Position numbers and translations under genes: made by a program. Below, piece by piece: positions 50,205 to 58,792 of a stretch of DNA of 64,000 nt. Below the pieces are notes generated by a model. It ran no database searches, was not told where the DNA came from, and was given only the letters and a program-made list of their open reading frames with translations. The stretch's first letter is position 1. Every line of letters begins with the position of its first letter. Location: the NCBI RefSeq assembly GCF_042693015.1, contig NZ_CP170544.1:2232001-2296000 (forward strand), in the 5' to 3' direction. Source of the DNA: Sphingomonas_E sp042693015. GTDB taxonomy: Bacteria; Pseudomonadota; Alphaproteobacteria; Sphingomonadales; Sphingomonadaceae.

Positions 50205-51011
50205 CTAGAACAATGCGACAACCCGAGCAGGCATGCCTGTCGCTGCTTCGATTGGCGGAACTCCGACGAACACCAGGCCGCCCGAGGGCGGCGCCCGGTT
50301 GAGATTGGCCAACGCCTCCAAACCCCACCGGCCACTTCGGAGCCAGGCCTGATGCACCGGAAAAGCGGGCATGGACTCACCGGCATCGAGCGACAGCGTA
50401 TCCACGCCTATTCCACGCACCCCGCGCGCAATCAGCAAGGGAAGGACTTCAGCGCTAAAGCCCGGGCTTTTGCGTCGCTCCGTCGGTGGCAGGCTGCCAA
50501 AGCGGCGCAATTCCGCCAGCGGATCCCAGCCGGACGACATAGCGACGCAAGCATCGGCCGGGATGGGACCATATTGTCGCTCCCAGTCGGCAACATCGTC
50601 GGGCATTATCCGTGCCCCGCGATCCGCCTTCACCTTTGCGCTTATATCGATCACCACAAGGGGGCCGATCAATTCGCTGACGGGCAGGTCGCCGACCGAA
50701 GCTCCTTCCGGGGCGAAGTGGCGCGGGGCATCGAGATGAGTGCCCGTATGTTCGACGAACGAAATCCGGTTTAGGGCCATGCCGGCCGCTTTTCCCGAGC
50801 CGTCGACCGCTTGCACGGACAAACGGTCAGGGGTGAAGGCGAAGGCGCGCGTCAACTTGTGGGTGAGGTCGAGAACGGTGAGATTTCGACCATGAAGCGG
50901 CCGGGTGGTCATATCCGGAGTCCCGGCTTCGGCTTTGGCTCGCCCGCCTCCGCCGCCCGGTACGAGCACGCTCAGCACGCTCAGGGCCAGCATGTCCCGA
51001 CGATCTATCAT
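50205..51011 (-). CDS. Cyclase-family metal-dependent hydrolase, exported (Tat-like)
   Basis: A 268-residue member of the cyclase/kynurenine-formamidase-like superfamily. The metal-binding signature HTGTHLDAPRHF is intact. The N-terminus MIDRRDMLALSVLSVLVPGGGGGRAKA has a twin-arginine motif and hydrophobic stretch, suggesting export. AAAGGA lies 6-7 bases before ATG 51011; an earlier start at 51074 is less likely. Family members hydrolyse formyl-kynurenine or other amides, lactones or enol lactones. It lies upstream of the TetR gene and downstream of the SDR on the same strand. The substrate is unknown. Confidence 0.85.
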   Translation of the reverse strand: MIDRRDMLALSVLSVLVPGGGGGRAKAEAGTPDMTTRPLHGRNLTVLDLTHKLTRAFAFTPDRLSVQAVDGSGKAAGMALNRISFVEHTGTHLDAPRHFAPEGASVGDLPVSELIGPLVVIDISAKVKADRGARIMPDDVADWERQYGPIPADACVAMSSGWDPLAELRRFGSLPPTERRKSPGFSAEVLPLLIARGVRGIGVDTLSLDAGESMPAFPVHQAWLRSGRWGLEALANLNRAPPSGGLVFVGVPPIEAATGMPARVVALF

Positions 51012-51313
51012 GGCGATCCTTTCGCTTTGAAATCGCCGTTTGACGTCAGAGCAGATCCAGGGCGCCGACCGCATGAACGTGGATTTTCAGGACGTCGACC
51101 TCGATCCATCCGCGCTTGTTCTCCAAGCGCGATCGTCATCCGGCAATCGAATGCCGTTGCAGCGGGCATCTTCATCCTTCCCGATATTGATCCATCGTCA
51201 TGAGCACACCTCGCATGGTCGGTTCATGATCTGAGGCATCCGATCGGCTATTATGCCCGCAGACCGAGCGCCGGACATCTGCCAGGTGTCGGGTCCGGCC
51301 GGCGCGAGCGCCC
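51012..51313. other. 302-base gap between SDR and cyclase genes
   Basis: No gene is supported. A GC-rich imperfect inverted repeat (GCGCCGG / CCGGCGC, about 51271-51309) lies just after the SDR stop and may terminate its transcript. I see no clear promoter or operator for the cyclase gene. Confidence 0.35.
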
Positions 51314-52093
51314 TCAGCCACGCATCAGGGAACCGCCATTGACGTCGACTATGGCACCGTTGATCCATCGCCCGTCATCGGAGAGGAGCAAGGCCACCAC
51401 CCCCGCATGGTCTTCCGATTCACCAAGCCGGGTATGCGGTGTGCGCGCCATGAAAAAGTCCGCCCATTTGCCCGCCTCCTCGGGATTGGCTTCCATCTGG
51501 CTTTTCATCTCGCCGGTGACCGTGAAGCCCGGGGCAAGAACATTCGCCGTCACCCCTTCCCGGCCCCAGCGCGAAGCGACATGCCGCATCAGCGCGTTTA
51601 CGCCCGCTTTCGTCATGGCATAGGAAGGACGGGTCGGCTCCGCCCCCTGAGCGGATCCCGAACTCGTGTAGACGATGGCGGAGGCTTTATTCTTGAGAAG
51701 GTGCGGAAGGACCGCACGCGTGCACAGCAAGTGCCCCCGCAGGTTGACCGCCACTGTCCGGTCGAACACGTCGAGATCGACATTGAGCGCGTCGCTGTCC
51801 TGAAGGATGACGCGCAGGTCCGCCGCATTGATGTGCGCGCCATCCAGCCCGCCGAAACGTTCCACCACCGCGTTCACAGCCTGAGTGACCGAGGTCTCGT
51901 CAGCGATATCGACATGAACCGCGAAGGTTTCCCCACCCGCCGCCTCTGCGACCTTGGTCGCGCCTTCGAAATTAATGTCGGCGGCGCATACCCGCGCGCC
52001 CTCCGCCACCAGCCGTGCAACTGTTGCGGCACCTATGCCTGTGGCGCTGCCGAACACGATGATGCGACGGCCGATGAGACGGGAATTGATCAT
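51314..52093 (-). CDS. Short-chain dehydrogenase/reductase
   Basis: A 259-residue classical SDR with GSATGIGAATVARL, AADINFEGA (coenzyme selectivity region), Ser in YTSSGSAQG and catalytic YAMTK. GGAGGAAAAT precedes the ATG. It could act with the cyclase-family hydrolase downstream on the same strand. The substrate is unknown. Confidence 0.87.
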   Translation of the reverse strand: MINSRLIGRRIIVFGSATGIGAATVARLVAEGARVCAADINFEGATKVAEAAGGETFAVHVDIADETSVTQAVNAVVERFGGLDGAHINAADLRVILQDSDALNVDLDVFDRTVAVNLRGHLLCTRAVLPHLLKNKASAIVYTSSGSAQGAEPTRPSYAMTKAGVNALMRHVASRWGREGVTANVLAPGFTVTGEMKSQMEANPEEAGKWADFFMARTPHTRLGESEDHAGVVALLLSDDGRWINGAIVDVNGGSLMRG

Positions 52094-52532
52094 ATTTTCC
52101 TCCGGACAAAAGACGGTTGATCGACACAGCGCTCTCGCAGGGTCGCGCGAGCCGATGGCTTGAAGCGCGCTCCAGCGCGGAGATCATGGCGGATTGATCG
52201 TTCTCAAAATCGCCTTCAACTGCGCATGCGTTGACGAGCTGTTTGGGCGTTTTGGCTCCCTTCTTTACCGTCTGAACTGCTTCGTCTGTGGGCGGGCACC
52301 CTGTAAGTATATACTTACAGCAGGGGATGGAGCTCAACGACCCGTTCCACGATGTGGATCGCGGAGGATGCATCCCCGGGCTTGCGATCCCTGCCTACCT
52401 CGTCCTCAGCGCCCGCTCAATAGTAATTGATTACTCACTTACATGAAGGGAGTATCGGGCAGGCGGCCCGAATCGGCTTTGCGCCGCCTCGATCGTGCCA
52501 ACTGAAAACAGAAAGAGACAGGAGCAATCGGC
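52094..52532. promoter_or_regulatory. Divergent SDR/GH39 region with two palindromes
   Basis: A 439-base gap with no credible gene. It contains the perfect palindrome CTGTAAGTATATACTTACAG (52301-52320) and AGTAATTGATTACT (52422-52435), the latter followed by CACTTAC. On the minus strand TTGAGC, 18 bases, TATATA overlaps the first palindrome and could be the SDR promoter, with a leader of about 200 bases. AGGAG precedes the GH39 start. Confidence 0.55.
52301..52320. promoter_or_regulatory. Perfect 20-bp palindrome CTGTAAGTATATACTTACAG
   Basis: Every base pairs, with an AT-rich centre that also resembles a -10 box on both strands. It is most likely an operator for a dimeric repressor. The GTAAGTA half-site is close to the GTGAGTA half-site in front of the nearby TetR gene. 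Confidence 0.7.
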
Positions 52533-54137
52533 ATGCCGAAGAAATCCCATCTGGCCCGGATAACGGCTTTTGCCTGTCTGATCTCTCTGGGAACATCCGC
52601 CGTGGCCCAGCAAATCAGTGACGCCGTCCCGCCGGCCTTGCGGACGGTGACGGTCGATGCGGCGAAATCCCTCGGACCGATGAAAGCGTTGCGTGGCGTC
52701 AATTCGGGGCCGCTGCCCTGGAGCGACCGGCCCGCCGTCGAAAGGCTGAGCGACGAGGTCGAGGTTTCCGACCGAACGGGTTACCGCTCGCTGGGCGCCG
52801 ATGCTTCGGCCGGGTACCGCCAGGCGAACGTCGATCTCGTCCGGATCCACGACAATTATGGTACGGGCGATATCTACGCAAACTTCCAGGGCACGCGCCT
52901 TATGGCCGACGGAACGGTTGTGCCGGCGTCGTCGCTCAATGCTCTCGTGATGTTTCCCAATCTGGCCGCGGATCCATCACATCCGGCCAACTATAATTTC
53001 GGACCGACCGACCGACTGATGAAGTCGATCTACGACATCGGCGGGCGAGCCTTGTTCCGGATTGGCGCGAGTGCAGGCGAGCGCAGCGGAGTGCCGAATG
53101 CCTTCACGACAGAAAGCGACTTTGAGCATTATGCGGACATAGCCCGTCATGTTGTCCTGCATTACAACAAAGGCTGGAATCAGGGATTCCATTATAATGT
53201 CAAATATTGGGAGGTTCTGAACGAGCCTGATGGCAGGTTCGATCCTCTTAAATATTACAAGCTTTATGGAAAGCTCGCCGCTGCCGTAAAATCTGCGGAC
53301 AGGGATGCCCTGATCGGCGGCCCCGCGCTGATGTTCACCCACAACGGGCCGGATTATCGGGAGAGCTTCCTGAAGTATCTGCGCGCCAATCGGCTGCCGT
53401 TGGATTTCTGGACCTTCCACGACTATAATGTCGATGCGGCGGACCCTTATCTTTACGTGCGCCTGGGCGAGGACATGCGGAAGCTTCTCGATTCCCATGG
53501 GTTCCAGAAGACCAGCATCATCATGAGCGAGTGGAACGTCCTCGGTATCAATCCGGAGCTTCTGACGCTGGGCGGACGCGCGGCCTTCACAGCATCGGCG
53601 ATCATCTACATGCAGGATTCGCCGATCGATGATCAGACCTTCTACATGGCCCCCAATCTTTTTGGGGAGGACGGCAAGACGTCCAACAAGATGGGCCAGG
53701 CGCTCATAGTCCTGGGCAAGATGAAGGACACGCCGATCCGGCTGTCTGTCCAGGGTGCCGACACCTATGGTTTTGCCGTCCAGGCCGGAAAATCTGCCGA
53801 TGGTCAGGCGATCAACATCATTATCAGCAACTATGAGGTCCCGGCCAGCCTCCGGGGCCCGAGGCCGACGGGCGACAGGATCGAAGGCGGCGGCTACGCT
53901 ATCAACCTCCTGCCGCGCCGCGCGATCACCTACGAGCGCAACGACGGTTTTGATCTTCGCGTCACCGGCCTCGAGGCCAACAAGTTGTATCGGGTGGAGC
54001 GCTACAGGATCAGCGATGTGTGGGACTATCGGTTGTTGAGCACCGTGACGGTCAAGGGAAGCGCCCTGAAAATCTCCCAGATTCTCGCCCCACCATCGAT
54101 CGAGCTGGTGTCGATCTCGGTTTCGTCTTCGCAATAG
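52533..54137 (+). CDS. GH39-like glycoside hydrolase, secreted
   Basis: A 534-residue predicted beta-glycosidase. A signal peptide (ARITAFACLISLGTSAVAQ) is followed by a (beta/alpha)8 barrel with the clan A pattern: KYWEVLNEPDG near residue 230 (acid/base Glu after Asn) and IIMSEWNVLG near residue 332 (nucleophile Glu). A C-terminal beta-domain contains RITYERND-like strands. The overall form is nearest GH39 (beta-xylosidase/alpha-L-iduronidase-type), but a related clan A family is possible. AGGAG precedes the ATG. It is followed by a small secreted protein gene, as is seen, in different orientation, near the GH3 gene. Confidence 0.78.
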   Translation: MPKKSHLARITAFACLISLGTSAVAQQISDAVPPALRTVTVDAAKSLGPMKALRGVNSGPLPWSDRPAVERLSDEVEVSDRTGYRSLGADASAGYRQANVDLVRIHDNYGTGDIYANFQGTRLMADGTVVPASSLNALVMFPNLAADPSHPANYNFGPTDRLMKSIYDIGGRALFRIGASAGERSGVPNAFTTESDFEHYADIARHVVLHYNKGWNQGFHYNVKYWEVLNEPDGRFDPLKYYKLYGKLAAAVKSADRDALIGGPALMFTHNGPDYRESFLKYLRANRLPLDFWTFHDYNVDAADPYLYVRLGEDMRKLLDSHGFQKTSIIMSEWNVLGINPELLTLGGRAAFTASAIIYMQDSPIDDQTFYMAPNLFGEDGKTSNKMGQALIVLGKMKDTPIRLSVQGADTYGFAVQAGKSADGQAINIIISNYEVPASLRGPRPTGDRIEGGGYAINLLPRRAITYERNDGFDLRVTGLEANKLYRVERYRISDVWDYRLLSTVTVKGSALKISQILAPPSIELVSISVSSSQ

Positions 54138-54321
54138 GAGCGGCGCCGCCTTTCGGCCTGGGCCTCGAGCCTGCGTTGGCCCGGCAGGACGATGCGGCCT
54201 GGCAAGACGACCACGGGACGCCCCCGCCCCGCCGCGGCCTCCCGGCCGTCCAAGCCGCCATCTTGTAATTTGGACACAACTGTGCAATATAGAGTGCGTT
54301 GAATGGAGAGGACCTGAATTC

Positions 54322-54630
54322 ATGCGAGTTTCAGCTATTGCCGCGCTTCTTCTGCTCGGCGTGACCCCGGTCATGGCCCATGCCCAGGCCAGCAGCACGG
54401 CGGTTTCAAGCGCCAAATTCTCGACTAGTGAGACCGAATTTGGCGACATTCTCGATGATCCGGCCGCAAAGGCCATCGTCGAAAAGCATATTCCGGGAAT
54501 GACCACGAGCGATCAGGTCGACATGGCGCGCGCCATGACCCTGAAGGCCATCCAGCAATATGCTCCTGACGAAGTGACCGACGCCCGGCTCGCTGCGATC
54601 GACGCCGATTTTGCAAAGCTCGGTAAATAA
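54322..54630 (+). CDS. Small secreted protein of unknown function (copy 2)
   Basis: A 102-residue protein with a signal peptide (VSAIAALLLLGVTPVMAHAQA) and a conserved mature part, DDPAAKAIVEKHIPGM, DMARAMTLKAIQQYAP and TDARLAAIDADFAKL. It is paralogous to the protein at 32324. Mature length is about 80 residues, acidic and cysteine-free. It has AGAGGA upstream and a strong terminator 20 bases after its stop. The function is not known. Confidence 0.85.
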   Translation: MRVSAIAALLLLGVTPVMAHAQASSTAVSSAKFSTSETEFGDILDDPAAKAIVEKHIPGMTTSDQVDMARAMTLKAIQQYAPDEVTDARLAAIDADFAKLGK

Positions 54631-54649
54631 CAAACTGCCCGGCAGCCTC

Positions 54650-54690
54650 GCGCCGGTCCTTGCCTGAGGCTCGGACTGGCGCTTTTTTTT
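54650..54690 (+). terminator. Rho-independent terminator of the small secreted protein gene
   Basis: GCGCCGGTCC (54650-54659) pairs with GGACTGGCGC (54673-54682), one mismatch, followed immediately by eight T residues (54683-54690). The clearest intrinsic terminator in the window. Confidence 0.92.
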
Positions 54691-54707
54691 CGAACAAAGC
54701 CATCCCG

Positions 54708-54723
54708 GCCCGCTAATGCGGGC
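54708..54723 (-). terminator. Short GC hairpin at the end of the dgo operon
   Basis: GCCCGC-TAAT-GCGGGC, a perfect 6-bp stem with a 4-base loop, about 50 bases after the dgoA stop on the minus strand. It is followed at some distance by CTTTG. Weak terminator candidate for the galactose operon. Confidence 0.45.
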
Positions 54724-54771
54724 GGGGCCCCGTCCAGGGCTTTTAGCTGGAACGGCGAACCGGTCGGGCGC

Positions 54772-55401
54772 TCAAGCCCTCACGGCTTTTACCAGGGCAT
54801 GCGCGTTTGCGCTCACTTCCTTGGCCGTCATGCCTGGCTTGTAGAGCGCTGAGCCGAGCCCGAAACCGGCCGCGCCGGCCTTTAGCCACGGCGCCATCGT
54901 TTCGACGCTGATCCCGCCGACGGGAAGGATCCGGGTGCCTTCGGGCAACACCGCGCGCATCGCGGAAACGACGGCCGGACGCACCGCTTCGGCGGGAAAG
55001 AGCTTGAGGGCCGTCGCCCCTGCGCGCAGCATGCGGAAAGCCTCGGTAGCCGTCGCGAAGCCGGGAATGGCAATCATGCCTCTCGCCCTTGCGGAGGCGA
55101 CTACGTCTTCATCGGCATTTGGTGCAACTATGAGCGTACCGCCGACCTTTCCGACAGCTTCGACGGCCCCGGTGTCGAGGACCGTTCCGGCGCCGATGAT
55201 CGCACGGCCGGCCATCGCCTTGGCAAGTGACGCGATACTGTCCAGCGGATCGGGCGAGTTGAGGGGCACTTCGATGAGGCGGATGCCCGCTCCGACCAGG
55301 GCTTCGCCTATCGAGACAACCTCATCCGGCTGGACCCCGCGCAGGATCGCGACAAGCGGACAGGCGGCAAAGCCAGCTTCGAACGAAGATATTGCGGTCA
55401 T
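54772..55401 (-). CDS. dgoA: 2-dehydro-3-deoxy-6-phosphogalactonate aldolase
   Basis: A 209-residue class I KDPG/KDPGal-type aldolase, splitting 2-dehydro-3-deoxy-6-phosphogalactonate to pyruvate and glyceraldehyde-3-phosphate. Signature segments are FAACPLVAILRGVQPDE, RLIEVPLNSPDPL, GAGTVLD and ALKLFPAEAVRP, the last with the Schiff-base Lys. The pairing with dgoK and the NSPD motif favour the galactose-type (DgoA) over KDPG aldolase. ATG 55401 overlaps the kinase stop (ATGA). It is the last gene of the galactose operon. Confidence 0.93.
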   Translation of the reverse strand: MTAISSFEAGFAACPLVAILRGVQPDEVVSIGEALVGAGIRLIEVPLNSPDPLDSIASLAKAMAGRAIIGAGTVLDTGAVEAVGKVGGTLIVAPNADEDVVASARARGMIAIPGFATATEAFRMLRAGATALKLFPAEAVRPAVVSAMRAVLPEGTRILPVGGISVETMAPWLKAGAAGFGLGSALYKPGMTAKEVSANAHALVKAVRA

Positions 55402-56261
55402 GATGACATCTCTTGGATAGCGGTCGCTCCGGCGACGAAGGCGGTCTGGCTGTCGATATGGCGAGGGTCCCCGCCGAGAAGGCCGATGGCACGGGCATAT
55501 AAAGATCCCAGCTCCGCATCGGCGATGAGGTAGACGATTTGCCCGGAGACAAAGCGGGCAGCGACGTCGCTTCCGATCAGCAGGCCGCTCGCATAGCTTG
55601 CCGATGCCTGACGATCGCGCTTGCCGAGGACCGCCGCGGCCCGGACACCGAACAGTGCGCCCAGAAGGTCCCCCCCGGCGCCTGCGAGGACGCCTTCGCA
55701 AAAGGCGCCGTCGTCCAATGGCTGTTCGACCAGCTGCGGGGCAAGCAGGCTTTGCGTCTTCAGGAGAGCGAACATCTCGCCGGTCATGGCGGTCGTGAAA
55801 TCGCTGATCTTGCCCTCTCGGACCCGGACCCATTTGCAATGCGTGCCTGGCTGGCAGACCAGCGCGTCCGGCGGAAGGTCGCCCGATGCGATGCTGCCGA
55901 GTATCTGGACCTCCTCGCCGCGCATCACGTCAAACCGCTTGTCCTGGTCGACCATCAAGCCCGGCACGATTGCCGTTCGATGCTCGACCGGGTGAAGGTT
56001 GCGCCCGAGATCGCCGATATCGGCCGGCAGGGCCAGATAGGGAACCTCCTGCCATCCCAGACTTGAGCCGACCATGCCGACGAGCAGCGCCGGCAGATCG
56101 CCGAGCTGGTCGCGTATCGTTGCAAGTTCCGCAGGATAGTCCGGACGGGACAGGAATTTCGCACCACGCCCGTCCCCGACAGCGGCGGCAACCGTACCGC
56201 CTTCGATCCGGTAGGCGCGCCGATGGGTGGTCCCCCAGTCTATGGCAAGAAAGGCGGGCAT
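55398..56261 (-). CDS. dgoK: 2-dehydro-3-deoxygalactonokinase
   Basis: A 287-residue DgoK-family kinase that phosphorylates 2-dehydro-3-deoxygalactonate with ATP. The N-terminus FLAIDWGTTHRRAYRI is the nucleotide-binding phosphate-1 motif. MVGSSLGWQEVPYL, QPGTHCKWVRV and the C-terminal IGSDVAARF are typical DgoK segments. ATG 56261 is preferred, 4 bases after the transporter stop; an earlier start at 56282 overlaps the transporter gene. Its stop overlaps the aldolase start. Confidence 0.93.
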   Translation of the reverse strand: MPAFLAIDWGTTHRRAYRIEGGTVAAAVGDGRGAKFLSRPDYPAELATIRDQLGDLPALLVGMVGSSLGWQEVPYLALPADIGDLGRNLHPVEHRTAIVPGLMVDQDKRFDVMRGEEVQILGSIASGDLPPDALVCQPGTHCKWVRVREGKISDFTTAMTGEMFALLKTQSLLAPQLVEQPLDDGAFCEGVLAGAGGDLLGALFGVRAAAVLGKRDRQASASYASGLLIGSDVAARFVSGQIVYLIADAELGSLYARAIGLLGGDPRHIDSQTAFVAGATAIQEMSS

Positions 56262-56265
56262 GCGC

Positions 56266-57894
56266 TTACCACCAGGTCGCATAGAGCGCGATCAGGATCA
56301 GGATCACACCAAGGCCGGCAAGGTTGAGAGCCCGCGATGTTGCAAAGAAGACGTCGTCGGTCCTGATCCGGTTGGCGCCTGCGCCCGCGGGCCACAGCAG
56401 CGACACCGCGACCGAGAGGAAGAGCGCCAGGAAGAAGACGATCAGCATCCGGTCCATGAACGGAACGCTGTTGAGCGGCTGCAGGGCACCGATCCCGACC
56501 GAGCCCCAGTCGAACCAGAAGATCGTCGAGAGCAGGACCGACGCGATGGCGGCCGAGACGGCGCCGGCTTCGCTTGCCCGCTTCCAGAACAGCCCGAGCA
56601 GGAAGATCACCGTGATCCCCGGCGTGAAGAAACCGGAAAATTCCTGGATGAACTGGAAAGCCTGCTCCGCCTTTCCGAGCAAGGGCCGCGCGGTCAGGAT
56701 GGCCAGCAGGATCGACGCGGTTGCGGCGATCCGGCCGACCAGGACAAGCCGGCGCTCATGGCCGGATGAGGCACCATCTTCGGCGCTGCTCTTGAGATGC
56801 AGGTGCTTGGCATAGAGGTCGAGGGTGAAGATGGTCGCGATCGAGTTGATCTTGGACGCGGTGGAAGCGACGATCGCGGCGATCAGCGCGGCGAAGACAA
56901 GGCCGAGAAGGCCGGGCGGGAGCAGGCGCAACATCGTCGGATAGGCCTGGTCGGGACGATCGAGACCGGGCGCGAGGACCACCGCGGCGATCCCCGGCAG
57001 AACAATGACAAGCGGCATGAGGAGCTTGAGAAAGGCGGCGAAGACGATGCCTTTTTGCGCTTCTCCCAGCGACTTCGCCGCGAGCGCACGCTGGATTATA
57101 TACTGGTTGAACCCCCAGTAGGAGAGATTGGCGATCCACATGCCCCCGATCAGCACCGACAGCCCTGGCAAATCCTTGTAGAAGGGGTTGTCGGGCGACA
57201 GGATCATGTCGAACTTTTCCGGTGCCCGACGGGTCAGTTCCGCAAAGCCGGCAAGCGCACCCTCACCCCCGCCGATTTCCGAAAGCGCCAGCCAGGACAC
57301 CGTCAGCCCGCCCAGCACGAGCAGGGTGACCTGGACGATGTCGGTCAGCGCGACCGCCCGCAGACCGCCGCGCAACTGATAGACGAGCGCGAAGATGCCC
57401 AGCCCCGCGAGCGCAAGATCCTGGTCGACGCCCGCGACCTGGGCGACGGCGATCGACCCCAGCCAGATGATGGAGGTCAGGTTCACGAAGATGTAGAGCG
57501 CGAGCCAGAAGATCGCCATCAGCGTGCGGATGGAAGGACCGTAACGCTGCTCAAGGAACTGCGGCATCGTATAGATTTCGTTCCGCAGAAAGATCGGCAG
57601 GAAATATTTGCCGACGATGAGCAAGGTCAGCGCAGCCATCCATTCATAAGAGGCGATTGCCAGGCCGAGCGCGTAGCCCGAACCCGATGCGCCGACGATC
57701 TGCTCGGCCGAGATATTGGCGGCGATCAGCGACGCCCCGATCGCCCACCACGGAAGCGACTTGGACGCGAGGAAATAGTCCGCGCTGTCCTTCTCAACGC
57801 CGCCTTTGTCACGCGAAACCCATTGGGCGAGAACGAAGATCCCGATCGCATATGCCGCGACGACGATCAGGTCGATTTGCGAAAGCCCCATCAT
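56266..57894 (-). CDS. Sodium:sugar symporter (SSS family), probable galactose uptake
   Basis: A 542-residue sodium:solute symporter of the SGLT type with about 13-14 hydrophobic segments. Hallmarks are DYFLASKSLPWWAIGASLIAANISAEQ, the ASYEWMAALTLL region, a GFNQYIIQRAL segment and the AALIAAIVASTASKINS helix. GGGGAGAGGC precedes the first of two ATGs. It stands between the lactonase and dgoK genes in one operon, so Na+-driven uptake of D-galactose or a related sugar is likely. Confidence 0.92.
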   Translation of the reverse strand: MMGLSQIDLIVVAAYAIGIFVLAQWVSRDKGGVEKDSADYFLASKSLPWWAIGASLIAANISAEQIVGASGSGYALGLAIASYEWMAALTLLIVGKYFLPIFLRNEIYTMPQFLEQRYGPSIRTLMAIFWLALYIFVNLTSIIWLGSIAVAQVAGVDQDLALAGLGIFALVYQLRGGLRAVALTDIVQVTLLVLGGLTVSWLALSEIGGGEGALAGFAELTRRAPEKFDMILSPDNPFYKDLPGLSVLIGGMWIANLSYWGFNQYIIQRALAAKSLGEAQKGIVFAAFLKLLMPLVIVLPGIAAVVLAPGLDRPDQAYPTMLRLLPPGLLGLVFAALIAAIVASTASKINSIATIFTLDLYAKHLHLKSSAEDGASSGHERRLVLVGRIAATASILLAILTARPLLGKAEQAFQFIQEFSGFFTPGITVIFLLGLFWKRASEAGAVSAAIASVLLSTIFWFDWGSVGIGALQPLNSVPFMDRMLIVFFLALFLSVAVSLLWPAGAGANRIRTDDVFFATSRALNLAGLGVILILIALYATWW

Positions 57895-57934
57895 GCCTCT
57901 CCCCTTTGGCGCTTACGGCCGATCGAATCTCGTT

Positions 57935-58792
57935 TCAGCCTGCGAAGCGATGCGCGGGCAGACCGCGAACACCCGCATCCAGCTCGAAAAGCTGCCCCGC
58001 GAGGGGCTCGGTCACGCCGTCGGAAGCCGACGTCACGTAGAGGCGGTCCAGGTCGCGCCCGCCAAAGCAGAGGCTCGTGATCTGGCTCGCGGGCAAATCC
58101 ACATGGCGTTGCGCGACACCTACGGCATCGAAGCATGTGATCCGGGCCGCCCCCCAATGCGCGATCCACAGGCCTCCTTCGGCATCGAAGGTCATCCCAT
58201 CGGGCGAACCCCAGTCTTTGGAAAAGGCAATGAAGAGCGTTCGCTTCCCCAGCGAGCCATCGTCACGGACGGGAAAACGATAGACGTGGCCGAGGCGGCT
58301 GTCGGTGTGGAAGAGCCATCGCCCGTCCAGCGAAATGGCCGGGCCGTTTGCGATGCAATATCCCCGATCGACTTCATGGACGCGCATATCCCAGCCCAGT
58401 CGAAAGAGGCTGCCGCTCGGCTGATCGCCCGCCATCGGCATGGTTCCGGCCCAGATGCGGCCGGCGGCATCTGCCTTGGCATCGTTCAGCCGATTGCCGG
58501 GATGGTTCGGCTGAAGCGTCGCGATCGGGGTGATTGCAAACGGGTCGAGGGAAAGGAGGCAGATCTTGCCCCCGATACCGGCGACAAATCCGGTGCCGTC
58601 CTGGCGTTCGATCACCCAGCCGATTGTGTCGGGCATCGCCCAGTCCCGGTGAGCGCCTGACGCCGGGTGATAGCGGTTGAGCCGCTGGCCAAGAATGTCG
58701 ACCCAGTACAGCGCCTGCTCGGCCTCGGACCAGAGCGGTCCCTCGCCGAGACGGTCCGCGTCACGTCGACTGATCGTGCGCACTTTCGTCAT
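57935..58792 (-). CDS. SMP-30/gluconolactonase-family sugar lactonase
   Basis: A 285-residue six-bladed beta-propeller lactonase of the SMP-30/LRE family. The metal-ligand segments are visible: LGEGPLWSEAEQALYWVDILG (Glu), NDAKADAAGRIWAGTM (Asn, Asp) and SPDGMTFDAEGGLW (Asp). Its ATG overlaps the dehydratase stop by one base (TGATG). In the operon it opens galactonolactone to galactonate after the dehydrogenase step. Lactonases of this family are promiscuous, so arabinonolactone is an alternative substrate. Confidence 0.9.
   Translation of the reverse strand: MTKVRTISRRDADRLGEGPLWSEAEQALYWVDILGQRLNRYHPASGAHRDWAMPDTIGWVIERQDGTGFVAGIGGKICLLSLDPFAITPIATLQPNHPGNRLNDAKADAAGRIWAGTMPMAGDQPSGSLFRLGWDMRVHEVDRGYCIANGPAISLDGRWLFHTDSRLGHVYRFPVRDDGSLGKRTLFIAFSKDWGSPDGMTFDAEGGLWIAHWGAARITCFDAVGVAQRHVDLPASQITSLCFGGRDLDRLYVTSASDGVTEPLAGQLFELDAGVRGLPAHRFAG

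Noticed and set aside
52301..52320. Phage attachment site or plasmid origin element
   Set aside because: There is no integrase, tRNA gene, iterons or replication gene nearby; operator function is simpler.
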